64,000 nt of DNA from JAGVPT01 sp963843065 (GTDB lineage: Bacteria; Bacteroidota; Ignavibacteria; UBA10030; UBA8401): assembly GCA_963843065.1 (NCBI GenBank), contig CAWJKX010000011.1, positions 1-64,000 of the forward strand. Reading direction: 5' to 3'. Shown piece by piece: positions 51,851 through 60,346 of this stretch; the first letter of the stretch is position 1, and the number at the start of each line of letters is the position of its first letter. The notes under the pieces are model-generated. The model was not told where the DNA came from and searched no databases. It saw only the letters and a program-made list of their open reading frames with translations. A program made the translations under genes and the position numbers.

Positions 51851-53176
51851 ATGACACGGACAAGAGTTAAAAGAGGGAGCCGGTTCCTGGTTGCGCTCCC
51901 GTTGGGGAATGGATCGAGATGCGCCGGTCTGTGTTTTATGATTGTTCTCCTTTTGAATGGGCACGTGCTCGGGCAAGGGAAGGATGATATCATATTGAAG
52001 CATGCGGACGTGTTTGCAGGCAAGAACGTGAACGGCGAGGATATCCGCGAATGCACCGGCAACGTTCATTTTGTGCAAGGCAACGTACTGGTCTGGTGCG
52101 ACCGGGCTGTTCAACACCTTGCAAAAAACGTGGTTGAATTGATCGGCAGAGTGAGGGTTCTCCGGGACACGGTAACGTTGACGGCAAAGCAGGGAACCTA
52201 TTATGGCAACACTAAAAAAGCCGTTTGCGAAGATGGCGTCCGGCTTGAAACGACCCATGTTATCCTGCTGGCCGATTCAGGAACCTATTTCACAGAAGAA
52301 AAAAAGTCGTTCTTTCATTCGCACGTCCATGTGATCGATTCGACAACTACCATCTTCAGCGATGAATTGACCTACCTTGAGAAGGAGAGAGAGTCGATTG
52401 CCATTCATCACGTGAAAGTCATCAACTCCGACAATAATGTCCGGCTGTTCGGCGACTATCTGGAGCATTTTGACGAGACGCGGTACACACGGATCACCGA
52501 GCAGCCCCGTCTCATGCAGATTGATACGTCATCGAAGGGAGAAATTGACACGCTCGTCGTCAAAAGCATTCTGATGGAATCGTACGACGATTCGACAAAA
52601 AAATTGATCGCCACGGACAGCGTTGCGATGGCACGCGGGCCACTTTCAGTCCGGTGCGGGTGGGCGAGGTATTTTACACGGAAGCAATACATGGAACTGC
52701 GCCAGGAGCCTGTCGTGTGGTACGATGACAACCAGGCTTCCGGCGATTCGATTACGTTATTTATGTCGCACAATAAATTGCAACATGCCGTCATACGCAA
52801 CAGAACATTTGCCCTTTCCCTCAGCGATAGTGCGTATCCTGCGCGCTATAACCAGCTGACGGGAAGGAAGATTGAAATGTTTTTCCAAGACGATAAACTT
52901 CACGAGATGGCAGTGGACCAAAATGCCATCAGCTTATACTATTTGTACGACGGGAAATCCCCGAACGGCGTCAATAGAACGAGCGGCGATGTGATTACAA
53001 TGACATTCATTGATGGGAAAATCGACGTGATTCGCATCGTGAGAGGCATCGAGGGGACGTATTATCCCGATACCATGGTGATGAAAAACGAGACCAAGTA
53101 TAATCTCGACGGCTTCGATCTGAGGACAGACCGTCCGACGCTGAAATCCATTTTTCCTAGTCTGAAGAACTTATGA
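51851..53176 (+). CDS. LptA/OstA-like periplasmic LPS bridge protein, long form
   Basis: OstA-like protein of 441 residues, longer than E. coli LptA. A hydrophobic segment (FMIVLLLNGHVLGQG) serves as signal peptide. The N-terminal part is typical: LKHADVFAGKNVNGEDIREC, GNVHFVQGNVLVWCDRAVQH, VELIGRVRVLRDTVTLTAKQ. The C-terminal 250 residues continue in similar beta-rich repeats (FFQDDKLHEMAVDQNAISLY; FIDGKIDVIRIVRGIEGTYY) and may form a longer jellyroll. It overlaps lptB by 4 bp, and the context supports a role in LPS transport. Confidence 0.85.
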   Translation: MTRTRVKRGSRFLVALPLGNGSRCAGLCFMIVLLLNGHVLGQGKDDIILKHADVFAGKNVNGEDIRECTGNVHFVQGNVLVWCDRAVQHLAKNVVELIGRVRVLRDTVTLTAKQGTYYGNTKKAVCEDGVRLETTHVILLADSGTYFTEEKKSFFHSHVHVIDSTTTIFSDELTYLEKERESIAIHHVKVINSDNNVRLFGDYLEHFDETRYTRITEQPRLMQIDTSSKGEIDTLVVKSILMESYDDSTKKLIATDSVAMARGPLSVRCGWARYFTRKQYMELRQEPVVWYDDNQASGDSITLFMSHNKLQHAVIRNRTFALSLSDSAYPARYNQLTGRKIEMFFQDDKLHEMAVDQNAISLYYLYDGKSPNGVNRTSGDVITMTFIDGKIDVIRIVRGIEGTYYPDTMVMKNETKYNLDGFDLRTDRPTLKSIFPSLKNL

Positions 53177-53985
53177 CGGAAATACAACCCGGCTTTATTG
53201 ACCCTGGCGCTGAATCGCCACAGAACTCCGGCTCTGCGTCGAATAATAATGGAATTGTTCTTCGCGCCGAGAATCTGGTGAAATTATATAAGAAGCGTGC
53301 AGTCGTAAAAGACGTTTCGGTGGAGGTGAAGCAGGGAGAAATTGTCGGTTTACTCGGCCCTAACGGCGCGGGAAAAACGACCACATTTTACATGATCGTT
53401 GGGATGATCCGGCCGAACGGAGGGCATGTCTATCTTGAGGAAAAGGATATCACCCGCCTCCCGATGTACAAGCGCGCGCATGCCGGGATAGGGTACCTTC
53501 CGCAGGAACCGTCGGTTTTTCGGACTATGACCGTGAGGGAAAATGTCCTCGCTGTCTTGCAGATGACGAAACTGTCGACCGCGGAACAGGCCGAGCGATG
53601 TGATACATTGCTCGGGGAATTTGGTCTGACGCATTTGTCGAAAAGCAAAGGCTACGTTCTGTCCGGCGGTGAGCGGCGAAGGACGGAAATCGCCCGTGCG
53701 CTGGCTACTGACCCGAAATTTATTCTGCTGGATGAACCGTTTGCCGGCATCGATCCCATTGCCGTCGAAGAGATTATGAGGATCGTGACCGGCCTTCGCT
53801 CGCGGGGCATCGGCGTGCTGATCACCGACCATAACGTCCACGAAACGCTTTCTATCACCGACAGGTCATATCTGCTGTTTGAGGGGAAGATACTGAAAGC
53901 GGGAACGGCCGAGTCTCTTGCGAACGATCCTCAGGCACGGAAACTCTATCTCGGGGAGAGCTTTAAGTTGGACAGGTATGAATGA
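53173..53985 (+). CDS. lptB: LPS export ABC transporter ATP-binding protein LptB
   Basis: Cytoplasmic ATPase that powers LPS extraction with LptFG. Visible: LLGPNGAGKTTTFYMIVGMI (Walker A), YLPQEPSVFRTMTVRENVLA (Q-loop), YVLSGGERRRTEIARALATD (signature), FILLDEPFAGIDPIAVEEIM (Walker B) and the H-switch in ITDHNVHETLSI. 270 residues with a slightly long N-terminus. It closes the kds-lpt operon; lptFG are elsewhere. Confidence 0.95.
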   Translation: MTEIQPGFIDPGAESPQNSGSASNNNGIVLRAENLVKLYKKRAVVKDVSVEVKQGEIVGLLGPNGAGKTTTFYMIVGMIRPNGGHVYLEEKDITRLPMYKRAHAGIGYLPQEPSVFRTMTVRENVLAVLQMTKLSTAEQAERCDTLLGEFGLTHLSKSKGYVLSGGERRRTEIARALATDPKFILLDEPFAGIDPIAVEEIMRIVTGLRSRGIGVLITDHNVHETLSITDRSYLLFEGKILKAGTAESLANDPQARKLYLGESFKLDRYE

Positions 53986-54000
53986 GGGGGGGAGAATATA

Positions 54001-54471
54001 GAATTCAGGAGACAGAATACGGGAGACAGGAGAAAGAATACTGAATACAAGCATTGGGGGAAAAAGTCATGGATACAAGGGGTGCGGCAAGCTTCAAAGA
54101 ACTCATTGTTTGGCAGAAAGCACATAGATTTGTGCTGAGAATTTACTCATTCACAGAAAACTTTCATGCAGAAGAAACATACGGATTAATGTCGCAGATG
54201 AGACGGTCTGCCGTTTCCGTGGCTGCGAATATTGCAGAAGGATTTAAGAAAAAGGGAAAATGCGGACAAAATTAGATTCATGAATATTGCGCAAGGCTCA
54301 TTAGAAGAATGCAGGTATTATCTCATCTTATCGGAAGACTTGCACTACGGAGAAACGAAGGAACTTGAGAAAACCGCCGAAGAAGTCAGTAAACTCCTTC
54401 ATGCGTATTCAAGCGCTATTCAGATTAAACACTTCTGAATTCTGTCTCCTGTATTCTGTCTCCTGAATTCC
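54001..54471 (+). mobile_element. IVS-like unit 2: S23-type gene between complementary word-iterated arms
   Basis: Left arm 54001-54029 (GAATTCAGGAGACAGAATAC then GGGAGACAG) and right arm 54442-54470 (CTGTCTCCTGTATTCTGTCT then CCTGAATTC) are reverse complements over 29 bases with one mismatch. Each is made of an iterated GGAGACAG word. The gene lies between them and its stop (54436-54438) touches the right arm. The layout is the same as at 7721-8241, but the arm sequence is unrelated. It sits between lptB and the DAHP synthase gene. Confidence 0.62.
54069..54438 (+). CDS. Four-helix-bundle protein (S23 / bAvd-like family), one frameshift
   Basis: Same family as the gene at 7759. MDTRGAASFKELIVWQKAHR opens with the usual F-K-E-L-x-V-W-Q-K-A, then YGLMSQMRRSAVSVAANIAE, the family core. 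The frame changes near 54255 in an AAAAAGGGAAAA run; the next frame continues F-M-N-I-A-Q-G-S-L-E-E-C-R-Y-Y-L-I-L and a last helix to KHF. About 122 residues, the typical length. Function of free-standing members unknown. Confidence 0.85.
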
Positions 54472-54524
54472 AATTCATTGAAAAGCGCAGAGATTTTCAT
54501 TTCATCACTATCAAAGGATACTCA

Positions 54525-55541
54525 ATGGTTGTCGTACTAGAGCAGCATGCCACAGAACCTGACGTAGAACGCATCATCAAAGTGCTTCACGATTATGGGT
54601 TCGATGTTCATCGTTCGACGGGCATTAATCAGACTGTGCTTGGGGCGATCGGCGTAAAGCCGGATTTCGATACGCGGCAGTTGGAACTTCTGCCGGGCGT
54701 GGCACATGTGTACCGCATCACCGACCCGTTCAAACTCGCAAGCCGCTCATTCCATCCCGAGAACTCGGTTTTCGATATCAAAGGAGTGAAGATAGGGGGA
54801 AAGGAAGTTGTTGTCATGGCGGGACCCTGTTCGATAGAAAGTGAACAACAAATCTTCGCCATCGCGAAACATGTGGCAGCGCACGGAGCAAAGTTTCTCC
54901 GTGGTGGAGGATTCAAGCCGCGCACGTCGCCGTATTCATTCCAGGGCATGGGTGAAGAAGGGCTGAAGCTGATGCGGCGCGCGGCCGACGAATACGGATT
55001 GCTTGTCATTACCGAAGTGATGGACTCCAACCAGATGGGGCTTGTCGAGAACTATGCGGACGTGCTTCAAATCGGCGCACGCAACATGCAAAACTATACC
55101 TTTCTGAAAGAACTCGGTAAATCGCAGAAACCTGTGATGCTGAAGCGCGGTTTGTCGGCGACGATTGAAGAATGGCTGATGTCGGCGGAGTATGTTCTTT
55201 CGGGGGGCAACAAGCGGGTGATCCTGTGCGAGCGCGGCATCCGTACATTCGAGACTGCGACGCGCAATACGATGGACATCAGTGCAATACCGGTGATCCA
55301 TGCGAAAAGTCATTTACCCGTTGTCGCGGACCCGTCGCATGGCATCGGCATTCGGGATAAAGTGACGCCGATGGCCCGCGCAGCGGTAGCCGCCGGTGCA
55401 GACGCGATCATGGTCGAGGTCCACAACGACCCCGACCATGCGAAATCGGACGGGGCGCAATCGTTATTCCCCGAACAATTCGACGAGTTAATGAGGCAGG
55501 TGCGTATTATTGCCGAGGCGATCGGCAGAAGCATAGCGTGA
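54525..55541 (+). CDS. aroF: 3-deoxy-7-phosphoheptulonate synthase (DAHP synthase, type I-beta)
   Basis: First step of aromatic amino acid synthesis. The N-terminal 80 residues are a ferredoxin-like regulatory domain (MVVVLEQHATEPDVERIIKV), followed by the barrel: VVVMAGPCSIESEQQIFAIA, FLRGGGFKPRTSPYSFQGMG, LQIGARNMQNYTFLKELGKS, VMLKRGLSATIEEWL, CERGIRTFETATRNTMDISA and VVADPSHGIGIRD. 338 residues, full length. With prephenate dehydrogenase downstream it forms an aromatic pair. Confidence 0.95.
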   Translation: MVVVLEQHATEPDVERIIKVLHDYGFDVHRSTGINQTVLGAIGVKPDFDTRQLELLPGVAHVYRITDPFKLASRSFHPENSVFDIKGVKIGGKEVVVMAGPCSIESEQQIFAIAKHVAAHGAKFLRGGGFKPRTSPYSFQGMGEEGLKLMRRAADEYGLLVITEVMDSNQMGLVENYADVLQIGARNMQNYTFLKELGKSQKPVMLKRGLSATIEEWLMSAEYVLSGGNKRVILCERGIRTFETATRNTMDISAIPVIHAKSHLPVVADPSHGIGIRDKVTPMARAAVAAGADAIMVEVHNDPDHAKSDGAQSLFPEQFDELMRQVRIIAEAIGRSIA

Positions 55542-55545
55542 AAGC

Positions 55546-55624
55546 AATTAAGAATTAATAATTATGAATTAGGAATTAACTGCTCTCGCAAAGTTTACTG
55601 ATCACTGTTTACTGTTCACTGTTG
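55546..55624. repeat. Short-word array between the two aromatic genes
   Basis: AATTAAGAATTAATAATTAT GAATTAGG-type words (split by a space here) are followed by GTTTACTGATCACTGTTTAC and TGTTCACTGTTGAT. The second half matches the style of the array at 33276-33356. No gene. Confidence 0.45.
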
Positions 55625-55626
55625 AT

Positions 55627-56712
55627 ATGAAGATTGCTGTCATCGGGCTTGGAGTTATCGGAGGATCGCTCGGTCTTGCTATCAAGCAGAATAATCCACA
55701 CGCGACGATCGTTGGTTTTGATTCGCCCGGTGTGCTGCGCCGCGCCAGGAAGCGAAGAGCGATCGATATCTCTGCGCCCTCGCTTGGAAACGCCGTGTCC
55801 GGTGCGGAAAATGTTTTTTTGTGCACGCCGGTTGAATCTATCTTGAAACTGCTTCCCGATGTCTCGCGCTTCATTCTCCCTCATACCATAGTTACTGACG
55901 TTGGAAGTGTGAAGGGGCGTAGTTCAATCGTGCGCGAAAAAATATTTTGCCTCACATGGCGTATTCGTCGGCGGTCATCCGATGGCAGGCTCGGAAGGGA
56001 GCGGCATCCTATACGCCGACGCTCTTCTTTTTCTTCAGATGCCGCCTATGTTCTATGTCCGCTCCACGGAGGAGGCAAGAAAATTCAGCCCTTGGCAGCA
56101 CTACTGAAATCAATCGGCGCACGAGTATTGACGATGGGTGCGCGCGAACACGACCGTGTGGCGGCGGCAATCAGCCATCTGCCGCAGCTCCTAGCGGTAA
56201 GTTTGATGGATAATGCGGCGCACAAAAATAAGAGCAACCCCGCGTTCCTCCAGCTCGCCGCGGGCGGATTCCGGGATATGACGCGGATCGCTTCGAGCCC
56301 GTTTCATGTGTGGAAGGATATCCTTTTCAACAACAGGGACGAAACAAGCCGGGCGCTGCGTGAATTTGAGAAACTGCTGGGAGAAGTCCGCAAAGGACTC
56401 CACCAACGATCATTATCCGATGTCGGCAAAAAGTTCATCCGCGCGAAATCGTTTCGCGATTCGATCCCGAAAAACACAAAAGGCTTTCTTCATTCCCTTC
56501 ACGATCTTTTCGTGTGGGTCGACGACAAACCGGGAATGCTCGCAAAGATCACTGCGACGCTGTTTCGCTCCGGAATCAATATCAACGATATTGAGCTATT
56601 GAAAATACGAGAAGGACAGGGAGGAACATTCCGGCTGTCGTTCGAGTCTGCCGAGACAGCGCATTTGGCTGCAAAAGTGCTCCGGGCAAAAGGTTTTCGC
56701 GTAGCGAAGTAA
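55627..56712 (+). CDS. tyrA: Prephenate dehydrogenase with C-terminal ACT domain, at least two frameshifts
   Basis: NAD-dependent conversion of prephenate to hydroxyphenylpyruvate in tyrosine synthesis. Visible: MKIAVIGLGVIGGSLGLAIK (NAD motif), VFLCTPVESILKLLPDV, TIVTDVGSVKGRS. Between about 55950 and 56095 the main frame is nonsense, while other frames give H-G-V-F-V-G-G-H-P-M-A-G-S-E-G-S-G and Y-A-D-A-L-L-F-L, the conserved substrate loop. After 56095 the original frame resumes with REHDRVAAAISHLPQLLAVS and FRDMTRIASSPFHVWKDILF. The end (DDKPGMLAKITATLFRSGIN) is an ACT domain for feedback control. Confidence 0.88.
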   Translation: MKIAVIGLGVIGGSLGLAIKQNNPHATIVGFDSPGVLRRARKRRAIDISAPSLGNAVSGAENVFLCTPVESILKLLPDVSRFILPHTIVTDVGSVKGRSSIVREKIFCLTWRIRRRSSDGRLGRERHPIRRRSSFSSDAAYVLCPLHGGGKKIQPLAALLKSIGARVLTMGAREHDRVAAAISHLPQLLAVSLMDNAAHKNKSNPAFLQLAAGGFRDMTRIASSPFHVWKDILFNNRDETSRALREFEKLLGEVRKGLHQRSLSDVGKKFIRAKSFRDSIPKNTKGFLHSLHDLFVWVDDKPGMLAKITATLFRSGININDIELLKIREGQGGTFRLSFESAETAHLAAKVLRAKGFRVAK

Positions 56713-56742
56713 TTGATAACTCATGTTACGCGAAACATTTTT

Positions 56743-56898
56743 CTACACACCCCCGGGCACTCTCTCCAACGCACACTCCCTCGCCCCAGAGGAGAGTCCG
56801 CCGCAAGAGTCTCTTGATCTCCCCCCTGGTGTGGGCACGCGCGTAAGAGAGAGGGGATTGTCCCGGTAAAGGGATGCCTTCGGCAAGGGGTGTGTCAT
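56743..56898 (-). repeat. Dispersed ~160-bp 'ACACCC' element, copy 2
   Basis: Complementary ends ACACACCCCC and AAGGGGTGTGTCAT, with inner words GAGAGAGGGGATTGTCCC. Read on the minus strand it parallels 3488-3646. 56713-57023 holds no gene otherwise. Confidence 0.6.
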
Positions 56899-57023
56899 GA
56901 TGCGATAGAATTTTCGGTCCATGATGCGTAACATCAGTTAATAATAAGAACGGCTGATCTTCTTGCTCGATAAAGCTGCTCGGATTCACATCGTGGAAAT
57001 ATTCATCATAGAAAAGGATCGGG

Positions 57024-58762
57024 ATGGCGCGTAAAGTTCTTTATATAGTAGCGGTACTTGTCCTTTGTTCATCTTTTGCATGGAGCTGGGGAGAAACGAC
57101 GCACATATTTATCAACAAAGAGGCGGCAAAACATTTGCCTGCATCGTTTCCCTTTTTCGCTAACAATATAAGTTGGATTAGCGCGCATGCTCGGGACGCC
57201 GACGATCGGAAGAGCACTGATCCAACCGAGTCGCCAAAGCACTTCATCGATATTGAAGATTATCCCGAGTTCGCGGCGGGAACGCTATCTCACAACTACG
57301 ACACCCTGGTGGCAAAACATGGGCAGTACTTCGTGACGAATACCGGCGTGGTTCCGTGGTCAATTATTTGGTCTTTTGATTCGTTGACAAATTGCCTCCG
57401 AAGAGGAGACTCAGTAATGGCGCTGCAGTTTGCTGCTGATTTGGGTCATTACGTCGGCGATGCGCATCAGCCGCTCCATGTTACTGCAAACTACGATGGA
57501 GCGGAGACTGGCAACAACGGGATTCATAGCCGGTATGAATCGACAATGCTTCAAAGCTATAACTATCTGAATCAAATTTCGGTGGCTGCCAAACATGTGC
57601 ACTTTATTCCGTGCCGATCGATACGAATTTTGCATTTATCACGCACGGCAACAGCATCGTCGATTCCATTATGAAAGCCGACAATTATGCAAAAGCAATA
57701 GACCCCGTGTACAACAGCTCTTACTATGCCGCGCTGTGGGAAAAAACCGGAGCATTAACGCAGAACCAGATTCAGGACGCCACTGTCGACTTGGCCAATC
57801 TGTGGTTTACCGCAGCAGTAGGAATCGTCTCCAATAGCTTCATACCATTACGTGGATTTCCTAAGGCCATCGTTTTCAACAAGGTTACTGTGGGAAATCT
57901 CAAAGACACGACGATAACAATAACAAACCACGGCGCAGTGTTCTTAATATTTTCAGCATTGTATCTACGGGAAATTCCTTTTCCGTCCGGACGACTTCCG
58001 CAAACCTCTCGCCTGGGCAATCACTTGTTGATACGATTCGGTATGCTTCTTCAGTGCTCGGTCTCACAAGTGGAGAGATTGTCCTCATCAGCAATGCATC
58101 GTCATCGCCGGACACGATTCAGGTCAGTGGGAGCGGAATTGGCGAAGGGGTGCTGCGCCTGTTAGCGCATTCCATTTCGTTCGGCGACGTTGAAATCGGG
58201 CAATCGAAAGACACTACCGTCGCTATTACGAACAATGGAAACGACACGTTGAAGATCACCGGTCAAAGGCAGCTCCGCCGCGTTCAGCGCGAAATGGTCA
58301 TTGCGAAGCCTTCCCCCGGTCAATCATGGTCAGACACGCTCACTTTCTCGCCGTTGTCGATCGGGCCCGTTTATGCATCGATTCTCATCGTCAGCAACTC
58401 GGCCACATCCCGGATACATTGACAGTAGACGGGAGCGGCCAGTCTGTGACCGGCGTCAGCATTTGCTGACGGATGTGCCGGATCAGTTCGGCCTTAGTCA
58501 GAATTATCCTAATCCGTTTAACCCTTCGACGATGATTCGCTTTGCGCTTCCGTATCGAAGCGCAGTTCGAATCAGAGTGTTCAATGTTCTGGGGCAGTTG
58601 ATTGCGGATCTGGTCAACGGGGAGCAGGCGGCAGGATATCGCGAGGTGAAATGGAACGCTACGGTTCCAAGCGGAATCTATTTCTACCGGATCGAGGCGG
58701 TGTCAGTCGAGAATCCTACATTAAGGTTTACCGCTGTGAGGAAGATGCTCCTGCTGAAATGA
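57024..58762 (+). CDS. Secreted S1/P1-type nuclease-like (zinc phospholipase C fold) protein with ASH-like and T9SS domains, several frameshifts
   Basis: Signal peptide MARKVLYIVAVLVLCSSFAW, and the mature chain begins W-S-W-G-E-T-T-H, the N-terminal tryptophan and histidine that bind zinc in S1/P1 nucleases. Other ligands: S-P-K-H-F-I-D-I-E-D, ADLGHYVGDAHQPLHV and N-N-G-I-H-S-R-Y. After about 57600 the frame shifts; NYAKAIDPVYNSSYYAALWE and QIQDATVDLANLWFTAAVGI finish the enzyme domain. Then come two beta-sandwich ASH-like repeats (IVFNKVTVGNLKDTTITITN; ISFGDVEIGQSKDTTVAITN) and the sorting domain (SQNYPNPFNPSTMIRFALPY). Four or more frame changes (near 57600, 57960, 58270, 58400). Confidence 0.75.
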
Positions 58763-59130
58763 CCTTGCGATCGTTCAAGAATCTTGAAAAGTTAGGATGT
58801 TGGGTAAAGCAGCCTATCTTATTGAGGCAAGAAAGGGTTCTTACTTACTTCTAATCAAGTAATAATGAAAGCTATGCTCCATTTTTTATTATTTCTGCCA
58901 ACAATTTTCGTTGTATCTTCGCATTGTTAAGAACGAAATTATTTGGATGGGTTCTTCGAAAACCCGGCAAAGCGGTCTGCGCAAAATCCTTATGAATCCA
59001 TGAAATCCCATGCATTCATCTGCGATCTGAGTGCAATCAGAGAAAATCTGAGTAATCAACCTTGGCATACGTTTTGAGCAAACTACACTTTGATCCACCC
59101 ACATCATTTTCACAATGGAGGTTTCATACT
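58763..59130. other. Intergenic region without recognisable gene
   Basis: AT-rich. It ends in AATGGAGGTTTCATACT before the aminotransferase start, a clear ribosome-binding site. I see no repeat or hairpin of note. Confidence 0.4.
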
Positions 59131-60346
59131 ATGAGCGTCAGTCAGCTTGCTAAATCAATCGCTGAATCTCCGACGTTGAAGTTGAACGAAGAGGCGAGAG
59201 TATTGCGGGAAAAAGGAGAAGCAGTGATTCACCTTGGTGCCGGTGAGCCGAAAAACAAGGCTCCGATCAACGCCATTCTTAGCGCCGCTGCTAAACTTAA
59301 CGCAGCCGATATCAGGTACACCCCCACTGACGGCATCCCATCGCTTAAGAAGGCAGTGATCAGATATACCGAAGAGAACTACGATCGGGTTGTCGCGCCG
59401 GAAAATGTCATCGTCTCTTCCGGGGCGAAACAAGCGGTGTTCAACGTTCTCTATTCGATCGTCAACCCTCAGGATGAAGTCATTATCCTCGCCCCATACT
59501 GGGTCAGCTACCCGGATATGGTGAAAATGGTCTACGGCGTCCCGGTTATCGTTACTCCGGAAGACGGCGGATTCTATCCAAGAATGGAAGATGTTCGGAA
59601 AGCGGTCAGCTCTTACACTAAGTATCATTGTCAACAGCCCCAACAATCCCTCTGGTGTCGTCTACTCCGAGGAATTTATCTCGCAAATTGTCGAATTCTG
59701 CGAAGCAAAGGGGATTTATGTCATCATGGATGATATTTATCACAAGCTGGTGTTTGACGGCAAGACTGTTCCCGTTTGCTACAAGTATACGAAGAAGGAT
59801 ATTGAATCGACGCACGTCATCGTTGTCAACGGTGTCTCGAAACTGTACGGAATGACCGGTTTCAGGGTTGGCTGGACGATCGCAAGCAGGGAGCTTGTCG
59901 GGATCATGTCGAACGTTCAGGGTCAGATCACATCCTGCACGTCGATTCTGCTGCAGGCCGCGGCGGAAGGTGCTATGACAGGCCTGCAAAGTGTTGTCGA
60001 AAGCCTGCGTATGACTTTGGAAAATAATCGCAATATTATGATGCAGGAACTCCACTCTTTTACCGGAGTGAAATGCACAAAACCGAACGGAACATACTAT
60101 TGCCTTCCGGATTTTCGCGCATACTACAATAAATCGGTGGATCTCTCACAGCTCCTTTTGAAAAAAGCCCTTGTTGTTACAGTGCCGGGAAAAGAATTCG
60201 GTATGGAGGGGCATCTGCGCTCAGTTATGCAGGTTCGATTAAAGACATTACTGAAGGCGTTGCGCGCATCAAGTGGGCGCTCGATCCATCTTCACCAAAC
60301 GAAATCTACATTGGCGACCGTAAAACTTGTGAGGGACTGGCTATGA
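59131..60346 (+). CDS. PLP-dependent aminotransferase (aspartate aminotransferase type), three frameshifts
   Basis: Fold type I aminotransferase. ATG 59131 behind GGAGG gives MSVSQLAKSIAESPTLKLNE. Visible: VIHLGAGEPKNKAPINAILS, VIVSSGAKQAVFNVLYSIVN, IILAPYWVSYPDMVKMVYG, then after a frame change near 59615 I-I-V-N-S-P-N-N-P-S-G-V, DDIYHKLVFDGKTV and VVNGVSKLYGMTGFRVGWTI with the PLP lysine in S-K. Near 60220 the frame slips and near 60322 (a run of A) it returns; the corrected tail reads L-R-I-S-Y-A-G-S-I-K-D-I and ends KLVRDWL. About 400 residues. Overlaps the start of pckA. Confidence 0.85.
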
